A stretch of 7,851 nucleotides of DNA from an uncultured bacterium (lineage in GTDB: Bacteria > Desulfobacterota > Desulfobulbia > Desulfobulbales > Desulfobulbaceae), in NCBI GenBank assembly GCA_903842475.1, contig CAIMMA010000332.1, forward strand, positions 1 through 7,851, written 5' to 3'. The notes under the pieces are model-generated. The model did no database searches. It saw only the letters and a list, made by a program, of their open reading frames with translations, and was not told the DNA's origin. Every line of letters begins with the position of its first letter. Within the stretch, counting starts at the first letter, position 1. Position numbers and translations under genes: made by a program. This document shows positions 1 to 6,047 of the stretch, piece after piece.

Positions 1-1
1 G

Positions 2-967
2 GTCGAGCAGGGGTTTGCCGCCCTGGTCGCCCGGGATCTCGCCGTGGACACGGTTCATCCCATCCATATCCCCTCGACCAGCAGCCCTGATTCCGGGCGG
101 CTTGCGTATTTTCAGGCCTTTGTCGCCACCGCAAGCGTCCTACGGCAATTACGCACCGCCTTTCACACCGAGCCCTATGATCTGGTGCTCGATCTGCACG
201 CCTCGTTTCGCAGCGGTCTCTTGGCCTTAATGAATCCCGGGGGCGTGCGGATCGGATTCGGCGATGCCCGGGAGCTGAACGCCTTTTTTCAGCACGATCG
301 TATTGCAATTACAGCCGATGCGGTGCATGCGGTCGATAAGAACCTGCTCTTTTGTGACTATCTCGGTTGCGAGGCGATCGCAGCCGATTTCCACCTGTGT
401 TCGAGCTCGACCGATGCGCAGCGGGTCGCTGATTTTTTGATCGCGGAAGGGATCGGGGCGGCGGATCGGTTTGTCTATGTCAATCCCACGGCCCGCTGGC
501 AATCGAAATTCTGGTTAGCGCCGCGGTGGAGCGAACTCTGCGATCAGCTCCTGAGGGCGGGCTTCTGGCCGGTCTTTGGGGGGAGTGGCGGCGATCTGGC
601 GTATATCAACGCGATCACCGAAAAAATGTCCGGACGGGCTACTGTCGCCGCCGGCCGGTTGAGCCTGACCGAATCGGTGGCCTTGATGAAAAGGGCGTCG
701 GCCTATGTGGGACTGGATACCGGCCCCATGCACATGGCTGCCATGACCGGTACCCCGGTGGTGGCCCTGTTCGGGCCGACCCATCCCGAGCGAGTCGGCC
801 CCTATCGGGTGCACCATGCGGTGGTCCGGGCGGAAGGGCTCGACTGTCTCTGTTGCCGGAAAAGAACCTGCGACCATCTGCGCTGCATGCAAGGGATTAC
901 GGTAGCCACGGTTTTTGAAAAGGTCATGGAATTGGTTGCAGATGCCGACCCGGGCAAGGCGCGTTGA
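2..967 (+). CDS. Glycosyltransferase family 9 protein, ADP-heptose:LPS heptosyltransferase-like (5' end missing)
   Basis: The frame is already open at base 2, so the true start lies to the left. The GTG at 44 is an internal valine. The visible 321 residues are the bulk of a GT9 protein (about 340-350 aa in the family), lacking only the first Rossmann strand. Seen: a 'DLHASFRSGLLA' segment near 191, 'NPTARW' near 485, the donor-site motif 'GLDTGPMHMAA' at about 710-742, 'VALFGPTHPERVGPY' after it, and a cysteine-rich tail (C-x-C-C-x4-C-x4-CM, about 845-890) typical of this family. GT9 enzymes such as WaaC, WaaF and WaaQ transfer L-glycero-D-manno-heptose from ADP-heptose to the inner core of LPS at the cytoplasmic face of the inner membrane. 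Its TGA overlaps the ATG of the next gene (TGATG), so the two are probably one operon. The acceptor (heptose I, II or III) cannot be read from sequence. Confident in family, moderate on substrate. Confidence 0.9.
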   Translation, partial: VEQGFAALVARDLAVDTVHPIHIPSTSSPDSGRLAYFQAFVATASVLRQLRTAFHTEPYDLVLDLHASFRSGLLALMNPGGVRIGFGDARELNAFFQHDRIAITADAVHAVDKNLLFCDYLGCEAIAADFHLCSSSTDAQRVADFLIAEGIGAADRFVYVNPTARWQSKFWLAPRWSELCDQLLRAGFWPVFGGSGGDLAYINAITEKMSGRATVAAGRLSLTESVALMKRASAYVGLDTGPMHMAAMTGTPVVALFGPTHPERVGPYRVHHAVVRAEGLDCLCCRKRTCDHLRCMQGITVATVFEKVMELVADADPGKAR

Positions 968-1767
968 TGCAGATAAGTCTGATCATCACCACCTATAACT
1001 GGAAAGAGGCACTGCAGCTCTCGCTGCGCAGTGTGCTTGCCCAGACCCTGCTACCCAAGGAAATCGTGGTGGCGGATGACGGTTCAAGACCCGATACCGC
1101 TGAATTGGTGGAAGCATTCGGCGCATCATCGCCTGTTCCCGTGATCCATTCCTGGCAGGAAGACCTGGGCTTTCGTTCGGCCCGAAGCCGGAATAAAGCC
1201 ATTGCCAGGGCCGGGGGCGATTATATTATCCTCATTGATGGTGATATCGTGCTGGAACCCCACTTTGTCGCGGATCATCAATTGTTCGCCCAATCCGGTT
1301 TTTTTGTCCAGGGCAGCCGGGCGCTGTTGGGCCCGGAACTGTCGGCGCAGGCGTTGGCGAGCGGTCGATTTCGACTGCCCATGCTTGCCAGAGGCGTTGA
1401 AAATAAAAAGAACTGTCTGCGCTCAGCCGTGCTGGCGCGATTGTTTTCTTTTAAAAGCCGGAGGTTGGGTGGGGTGAAAACCTGTAATTTTGCCTTCTGG
1501 AAACAAGATGCCCAGCGGGTCAACGGGTTTAACGAGGATTTTATCGGCTGGGGCAGGGAAGACTCGGAATTTGCCGCACGTCTTCTCAATACCGGTATCA
1601 GGAGACAAGACCTGAAATTCTATGGGCTCGGGTATCACCTCCACCATCCAATCAATACCCGTGATCGGCTGGCAGTCAACGACGCGCTGCTCAAGGCAAC
1701 GATTGCAGAAAAACACACCCGATGCGAGCGGGGGCTCGATCAGCACCTTAGGGAACCAATCGGCTAA
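967..1767 (+). CDS. Glycosyltransferase family 2 protein with GT7C-like C-terminal domain
   Basis: A 266-residue GT-A fold glycosyltransferase. Residues 1-100 carry the GT2 core: 'SLIITTYNW' at 4-12, 'VVADDGS' at 34-40 for the nucleotide sugar, and the metal-binding DGD at 91-93. Residues 173-206 ('CNFAFWK', 'GFNEDFIGWGREDSEFAARL') match the galactosyltransferase C-terminal (GT7C-like) segment found in chondroitin-polymerase-type and LPS-core GT2 enzymes; the E-D pair at 198-199 is the likely catalytic site. No membrane segments or signal peptide are seen. ATG 967 is preferred over TTG 964, because AAGG at 956-959 sits seven bases upstream and the resulting TGATG overlap is typical of coupled genes. 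It follows a heptosyltransferase, so a role in LPS core or outer-surface glycan assembly is likely. Sugar and linkage are unknown. The TAA overlaps the stop of the convergent gene. Confidence 0.88.
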   Translation: MQISLIITTYNWKEALQLSLRSVLAQTLLPKEIVVADDGSRPDTAELVEAFGASSPVPVIHSWQEDLGFRSARSRNKAIARAGGDYIILIDGDIVLEPHFVADHQLFAQSGFFVQGSRALLGPELSAQALASGRFRLPMLARGVENKKNCLRSAVLARLFSFKSRRLGGVKTCNFAFWKQDAQRVNGFNEDFIGWGREDSEFAARLLNTGIRRQDLKFYGLGYHLHHPINTRDRLAVNDALLKATIAEKHTRCERGLDQHLREPIG

Positions 1768-2549
1768 CGCTTCAGGGGCGGGGAGGGCGGCGGGGCCCAG
1801 TCGGCCTGGCGTTCGTGGAGTTTGGCATATTTATAGAAAGTCCCTTCGAAATTGCCCAGCGCAATCACAAAGCCCGGCCAACCATCCAGGATGCCGCGTT
1901 TGATCAGATACATGTGGAAAAAGGACCAGAGTCCGTGGAGCAATGCCGTGGCCAGGGAACCTTCCCGGCCTCGCTGCGCCAGTTTCTCGGCCCCGAGGGT
2001 GGAGTATTTATTGGCCTTGTGCACCACCTCTTCAAGATTTTTAAAGGGGAACTGCCAGATGGGTTTGCGCAGGTAGGCGACCGGCAGCTTGGATACGATG
2101 GTGAATTCTTCATGCACCGGATCGTTTTTAAACACCAGGGCCCCTTTTTTGAAAAGCTGCGGTTGGCGGTAATCCGGGTAAAATCCGGAATAGCGCATCC
2201 ATCGGCCCATGAAAAAATTTCGGCGAGGGATATAGTAGGCTTCGGCTTTAGGGTCCTGCAGGCAGGCGAGCATCTCGTCCCGCGCCTCGGGGGTGCAGCG
2301 TTCGTCGGCATCGAGTGAAAAAATCCACTCGTGGCTGCAGGCTGCCATGGCCTGGTTGCGGAGATCGCCGAAGCCGCGGAAGGGAATCTGCACCACCCGA
2401 GCGCCCAGTTCGGTGGCAATGGCCACGGTGTCGTCCTGACTTTGCGAATCGGCGACGACGATTTCATCGGCCCAGAGCACCGAGTTGATCGCTGCCCGAA
2501 TTTTTTCACCCTCATGATAGGTGATGATATAAACGGAAACCTGGTTCAT
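1764..2549 (-). CDS. Glycosyltransferase family 2 protein, WaaE/KdtX-like LPS core glucosyltransferase
   Basis: A 261-residue GT2 enzyme. Seen: 'VYIITYHEGEKI' at 6-17, 'ADEIVVADSQSQDDT' at 27-41, the metal-binding 'SLDADE' at 78-83, then 'YYIPRRNFFMGRWMRYSG' at 105-122 with 'DYRQPQLF' at 126-133. This last block is characteristic of the WaaE/KdtX group, which adds beta-1,4-glucose to heptose I of the LPS core. The hydrophobic and aromatic stretch at 203-242 probably mediates membrane association, and the tail is proline-rich (PPPSPP). The start ATG overlaps the stop of the upstream ATPase gene as ATGA. No strong Shine-Dalgarno stands before it (only AGG about 13 bases upstream), so translation is probably coupled. 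The stop is TAG; a TGA follows in frame eight codons on. Family is sure; the glucose/heptose I specificity is by resemblance only. Confidence 0.88.
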   Translation of the reverse strand: MNQVSVYIITYHEGEKIRAAINSVLWADEIVVADSQSQDDTVAIATELGARVVQIPFRGFGDLRNQAMAACSHEWIFSLDADERCTPEARDEMLACLQDPKAEAYYIPRRNFFMGRWMRYSGFYPDYRQPQLFKKGALVFKNDPVHEEFTIVSKLPVAYLRKPIWQFPFKNLEEVVHKANKYSTLGAEKLAQRGREGSLATALLHGLWSFFHMYLIKRGILDGWPGFVIALGNFEGTFYKYAKLHERQADWAPPPSPPLKR

Positions 2550-4768
2550 GCTTGACGGACGACCTGCGGTGGACGGGCTTTAGCGGCACTGGCGAGTTGC
2601 ACCACGATGCGATCGGTTTTATGCAGCCGCTCCACCAGGGTCCGGAACAGGTACCGAGAGACTTCCGGGTATTTTTCGATGAGGTCGCCGAGTTTTTCGC
2701 CCGGATACCGCTTGATGGTGCAGCGACCGGCGGAGATGATCGAGGCCGAGCGAGGCTCTTCGATAATGGCGGCCATCTCGCCGAAATATTCGCCAGGTTC
2801 GGTGATTTCGGCGATCTTTTTACCGGAGCGGAGCACCGCTACTTTGCCCCTGACCAGCTTGAAGAAATCTTTATCTTTGTTTCCTTCCTGGATAATCACG
2901 TCGCCGTCCTCATATTCCTCGACATCCGGATTGACCAGGTAGGCGGGCAGGCTGTCTTCATGGACCACGGTCCGTTTCAAGACTTCTTCTATACTCGTGA
3001 CCCCTTCTCTGGCTTTTTGCAGCCCGGCTTCTCGCAGGGTGAACATGCCTTCCTGCATGGCGACTTTGCGGAGTTGTTCCTCGGAAACCTCGGCCTGAAT
3101 TGCCTTGGCGACTTCTTCGGTCACTTCCATGAGCTCAAAGAAACCAACCCGACCCCGATACCCCAAGCCGTTGCATTCCTGGCACCCCTTGGCCCTGAAC
3201 AATTGCAGCTCATCAAGCTCGCTCTCTTTGAACCCCATGCTGAGCAAGGTCTGATGGTCGTATTGCGCCGGGGTTTTGCATTTCGTGCATAACTTCCTGC
3301 CAAGGCGCTGGGACAGGACCATGGTGAGCGAGGACGCCAGGATATAGGGGGGGATGCCGATGTCCACCATACGGCTGACCGTGGCCGGCGAGTCGTTGGT
3401 ATGCAGGGTGGAGAAGACGAGATGCCCGGTCATCGCGGCCTTCATGGCGATCTCTGCGGTCTCGATATCCCGGATCTCGCCGACCATGATGATATCGGGA
3501 TCTTGCCGGAGGAAGGCTTTCAAGGCGGCGGCGAATGTCATGCCGACTTCGGGGTTGACGTTGACCTGGTTGATGCCTTTGAAGTTAAACTCCACCGGAT
3601 CTTCCGCGGTGAGGATTTTGATATCCTCGGTATTGAGGGAGTTGAGCGCGGAATAGAGGGTGACGGTCTTGCCCGAACCCGTGGGGCCGGTAACCAGCAG
3701 GAGCCCCTGGGGGCGATTGAGGCAACGCTTTAAGGTGGCAAAGGTGGCCTCGGTGAAGCCGAGTTTAGTCAAGTCGACATTGAGCGAATCTTTGTCAAGG
3801 ATACGCAGGACGATCCCCTCTCCATAGAGCAGCGGCAGGGTGGAGACCCGGAAATCGACCGCCTTGTTCCGGCCCAGGCGGATTTTGATGCGGCCGTCTT
3901 GAGGCACCCGGCGTTCGGTGATGTTGAGCCCTGCCAGGATTTTCATCCGGGCGGCCATGGCGTTTTTAATGGTCAGGGGCAGGTTCATGGATTTGAACAG
4001 GGCGCCATCCTTGCGGTACCGGACCTGCATGGTTTTTTCAAACGGTTCGATATGGATATCGCTGACCCCATCCTGGACCGCCTTGACCAGTATGCCGTTG
4101 ACCAGTTTGATGATGGGCGCATCCGAGGCGGAAAATTGCTCAAATCCGCCTTCGTCGATACCTCCGCTGTCAATCTCGAACTCCTCGGCCGCATCGGATA
4201 CCAGGGCCCCGAAGTCTTCGACCTCGGTCATGCCGACCTCTTCGGGACCCTCGGTTTCGTATTTAAAGAAGGAGTGATATTCCTCGTCGCTGATCTGGTA
4301 GTATTTTTTATATCCCTCGATGATGTCCTTGGCGGTGGAGACGCAGACGGTCAGATTTTTCTGGACGAGGTCTTGCAGCTGCTCGACTTCCATGGCATCG
4401 GTGGGCTCCGCCATGGTGATCTGCAAAGTGTTGCCGGCCAAGCGCAACGGAAACGCCAGAAAACGTTTGGCGGTCTCGTACGGGACCAGGGTGAGCGCTT
4501 CCCGGCTCGGCGCCTCCTGTTCGATCACCACCATGGTGTAGTTGTGCATCCTGCTGAGAAAGTTGGCGATGGTGTCTCGTTCAATCGCGCCGCTTTCCAA
4601 CAGGATTCTGCCCAGTCGTTCACCGGTTTTTTTCTGAATAACCTTCGCTTCCTCAAATTGCGTAGCGGTTATGTAGCCGGCCTTACTGAGTAATTCGCCG
4701 ATTTTCAGCTTTCCGGCGCCGGACTGGTCTTTCACCGTCCTTTTCATTGAGGTTTTATTGGCTTCCAT
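2546..4768 (-). CDS. PilB/GspE/MshE-family ATPase with N-terminal MshEN domain and fused C-terminal cNMP-binding domain
   Basis: A 740-residue hexameric-type secretion/pilus ATPase. Domains in order: MshEN (T2SSE_N), about 20-155, with tandem motifs starting K22-I-G and R51-L-G followed by 'LVPYETA' and 'FPL'; an acidic linker, about 160-212; the N2 domain, about 215-330 ('SDIHIEP'); the RecA-like ATPase with Walker A 'GPTGSGKT' 361-368, Asp box 'AEDPVEF' 388-394, Walker B 'DIIMVGE' 425-431 and His box 'TGHLVFSTLHTND' 447-459; a tetracysteine zinc site (C494, C497, C529, C532); the usual family end 'GVTSIEEVLKRT' 589-600; then an added cyclic-nucleotide fold, about 612-722, with phosphate-binding cassette 'FGEMAAIIEEPRSAS' 662-676. 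Members polymerise type IV pilins or drive type II secretion in the cytoplasm beneath the inner-membrane platform. No other pilus or secretion gene is in the window, so the machine it serves is unknown. Ordinary PilB/GspE proteins are about 560 aa and stop near residue 600. Confidence 0.93.
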   Translation of the reverse strand: MEANKTSMKRTVKDQSGAGKLKIGELLSKAGYITATQFEEAKVIQKKTGERLGRILLESGAIERDTIANFLSRMHNYTMVVIEQEAPSREALTLVPYETAKRFLAFPLRLAGNTLQITMAEPTDAMEVEQLQDLVQKNLTVCVSTAKDIIEGYKKYYQISDEEYHSFFKYETEGPEEVGMTEVEDFGALVSDAAEEFEIDSGGIDEGGFEQFSASDAPIIKLVNGILVKAVQDGVSDIHIEPFEKTMQVRYRKDGALFKSMNLPLTIKNAMAARMKILAGLNITERRVPQDGRIKIRLGRNKAVDFRVSTLPLLYGEGIVLRILDKDSLNVDLTKLGFTEATFATLKRCLNRPQGLLLVTGPTGSGKTVTLYSALNSLNTEDIKILTAEDPVEFNFKGINQVNVNPEVGMTFAAALKAFLRQDPDIIMVGEIRDIETAEIAMKAAMTGHLVFSTLHTNDSPATVSRMVDIGIPPYILASSLTMVLSQRLGRKLCTKCKTPAQYDHQTLLSMGFKESELDELQLFRAKGCQECNGLGYRGRVGFFELMEVTEEVAKAIQAEVSEEQLRKVAMQEGMFTLREAGLQKAREGVTSIEEVLKRTVVHEDSLPAYLVNPDVEEYEDGDVIIQEGNKDKDFFKLVRGKVAVLRSGKKIAEITEPGEYFGEMAAIIEEPRSASIISAGRCTIKRYPGEKLGDLIEKYPEVSRYLFRTLVERLHKTDRIVVQLASAAKARPPQVVRQA

Positions 4769-4780
4769 TTATTGCTGCTG

Positions 4781-4784
4781 TCCT
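4781..4784 (-). promoter_or_regulatory. Weak Shine-Dalgarno of the ATPase gene
   Basis: AGGA on the minus strand (TCCT at 4781-4784) lies 12 bases before the ATG at 4768, longer than the usual 5-9. It is the only purine-rich match near this start. The next in-frame ATG (Met8, 4747) has no better site, so ATG 4768 was kept. Confidence 0.4.
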
Positions 4785-4867
4785 GGTTTGATAACCATAG
4801 TTGGGTATAGCGGGAGCCTGATGGCGGTTGGCTTAATGCTTCGGTCTAGAATGATTATTTTTCATGC

Positions 4868-4896
4868 ATTGTACTATAAAAGAAGAATCTGGTAAA
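4868..4896 (-). promoter_or_regulatory. Sigma70-like promoter for the ATPase-glycosyltransferase pair
   Basis: Read on the minus strand, a -35 box TTTACC (4891-4896, 4 of 6 to TTGACA) and a -10 box TACAAT (4868-4873, 5 of 6 to TATAAT) are separated by exactly 17 bases. This lies in an AT-rich patch upstream of the ATPase start. Transcription would start near 4861, giving a leader of about 90 bases. Prediction from consensus only. Confidence 0.5.
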
Positions 4897-4919
4897 AAAA
4901 ACAACAGGAATTTTTGTTG
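4894..4919 (-). terminator. Weak terminator-like hairpin downstream of thyX
   Basis: On the minus strand CAACA, an eight-base loop and TGTTG form a five-pair stem followed at once by eight T residues (the A run at 4894-4901). The stem is short and has only two G-C pairs, so termination would be inefficient. The T run overlaps the -35 region of the ATPase promoter. It begins about 120 bases after the thyX stop. Confidence 0.3.
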
Positions 4920-5041
4920 CAGTATCAATTGCGTACATCAAGGGGACAGCCGGCGTCGGTGGCAGGGAGCTGGATAGCTATTTTCGAGGTGCGATGCAAC
5001 CGGCATTCGACGCGATCGGTCGGCCTGGCAAGGCGCGTGCG

Positions 5042-5977
5042 TCAAGGGAAAAGGACGGGGTAACGCTGGTGCAGTTGGTGCTGCAGCGGGATCATCACTT
5101 CCCGCATCGACGGCTCAGCTGCTTTTGAGGTGCGGAGGAAAAGGATATGCCGCCATTCAACCAGGTTGGTGTAGACAATGATTTCGGTCTTGCAGGAGTT
5201 GGGCAGGACGGTCCGGGCTGCCTGTGGGGTTGCCGTCTCAAGCAGGCGAAGATATTGCGCCTCGGTGGTCTCCATCGTGGCTTTCCAGATACGGAATTCT
5301 TCACTTCCTTCGGCAAAAAAAATTGGTTTGATAAAAGTGACTTCGTTGCCGAATTTATCGGCGGAATACCGGCAGTACCGCTGGCTTTCCTGAAGAAAAG
5401 TGCACGGGCGATGACGGACCAGTTCATGGGTGACGGCCCGGTTGACAATGAACTTCACCGCCAGATGCCGATGTCTGGCGCATTGCGGGGCAATGAGTTG
5501 TTCGACTTCCCTGAGCCCCATTTTTTCAATCGAGATGCCGACAGGTCGGGTCAGGTCGGAATCAATCGGGAGCGTTTCGAAAAAATAGGGGTGACGTTCG
5601 GCCAGGAACAGGGCGATAGCCCGGGAGATAGCATCTTGGGGACTGGTGAGCCGCATTTCCCGAAAAGCTCGGATCGAGCCGGTAATCAGCAATCGTTGGG
5701 GGGCCAGGTGGTCGATCTGCAGAAATTTGGGCTGGCAGAAAAACAGGTCGGCGATCGTGTCCGGTTTCGAGCAGGTGACAACCAAGGTGACCACACCCAT
5801 TTCCAGTACCGAATTGTGGCCATGTTCCGCCATTTTTTTAACAAAAGGAATGGCGGAATCGCGGTCGATCCGGTGCTCGCTTTTATAGCAGATCCGACCG
5901 CAGTATTCGATGCGGACAGGAAGACTCTGCTGATCAAGTTCGTCAAGGATGGTGAAGCTTGGCTCGATTATTCGCAT
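5042..5977 (-). CDS. thyX: Flavin-dependent thymidylate synthase ThyX, long form
   Basis: A 311-residue protein of the ThyX (Thy1) family, which methylates dUMP to dTMP using FAD, NAD(P)H and methylene-tetrahydrofolate and replaces ThyA. Seen: the N-terminal 'CGRICYKSE' at 26-34; 'HGHNSVLEM' at 52-60, where the family usually has GHxSxLEH; the ThyX signature RHR-x7-S at 188-198 followed by 'QRY' (199-201); 'TVLPNSCKTEIIVYTN' at 256-271 and 'WRHILFLR' at 275-282; and R292 at the dUMP-contact position near the end. Typical ThyX proteins are about 220-260 aa. The extra length lies between the GHxS block and the RHR signature, where residues 43-110 look like a degenerate partial copy of the catalytic region. 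ATG 5977 is the only plausible start (an in-frame TGA lies shortly upstream), yet no Shine-Dalgarno precedes it. It is separated from upstream nifS by a strong terminator. Confidence 0.9.
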   Translation of the reverse strand: MRIIEPSFTILDELDQQSLPVRIEYCGRICYKSEHRIDRDSAIPFVKKMAEHGHNSVLEMGVVTLVVTCSKPDTIADLFFCQPKFLQIDHLAPQRLLITGSIRAFREMRLTSPQDAISRAIALFLAERHPYFFETLPIDSDLTRPVGISIEKMGLREVEQLIAPQCARHRHLAVKFIVNRAVTHELVRHRPCTFLQESQRYCRYSADKFGNEVTFIKPIFFAEGSEEFRIWKATMETTEAQYLRLLETATPQAARTVLPNSCKTEIIVYTNLVEWRHILFLRTSKAAEPSMREVMIPLQHQLHQRYPVLFP

Positions 5978-6004
5978 GGGCAGGCGGGGTACTGGTCAAA
6001 AGTG

Positions 6005-6036
6005 AAAAAAGGGGCCGCCCTGAGAAAGGCGGCCCC
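6005..6036 (-). terminator. Rho-independent terminator of the nifU-nifS unit
   Basis: A perfect nine-base inverted repeat, GGGGCCGCC / GGCGGCCCC (6011-6019 and 6028-6036), has an eight-base loop. Read on the minus strand it is followed by six T residues (6005-6010). It begins 11 bases after the TAA at 6048-6050, where full-length nifS ends. The plus-strand side has no T tract, so it is directional. Confidence 0.9.
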
Positions 6037-6047
6037 GGTAAAAACGC

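Larger units (their letters stand above)
4769..5041. other. Non-coding gap between thyX and the ATPase gene
   Basis: About 270 bases without a supportable gene. The left part (about 4840-4925) is clearly AT-rich against GC-rich surroundings and holds the ATPase promoter candidate and a weak terminator-like hairpin. The part at 4930-5041 is GC-rich, and I see only short imperfect palindromes there. Both flanking genes are on the minus strand, so this is the 3' flank of thyX and the 5' flank of the ATPase gene. Confidence 0.7.

Noticed and set aside
44..967. Complete heptosyltransferase gene starting at GTG 44
   Set aside because: The frame is open upstream to base 2 with family-like sequence, and the first Rossmann strand is missing, so the gene is cut by the window edge.
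3899..4693. Plus-strand open frame of about 264 codons opposite the ATPase gene
   Set aside because: It is antisense to the conserved MshEN and N2 domains and has no motif of its own.
4864..4977. Small plus-strand frame of 37 codons starting at ATG 4864 in the gap
   Set aside because: It has no Shine-Dalgarno, no hydrophobic or family-like pattern, and overlaps the predicted promoter of the opposite strand.
5009..5043. GC-rich partial palindromes just after the thyX stop
   Set aside because: The stems are only four or five pairs and no T tract follows on the minus strand, so they do not make a convincing terminator.
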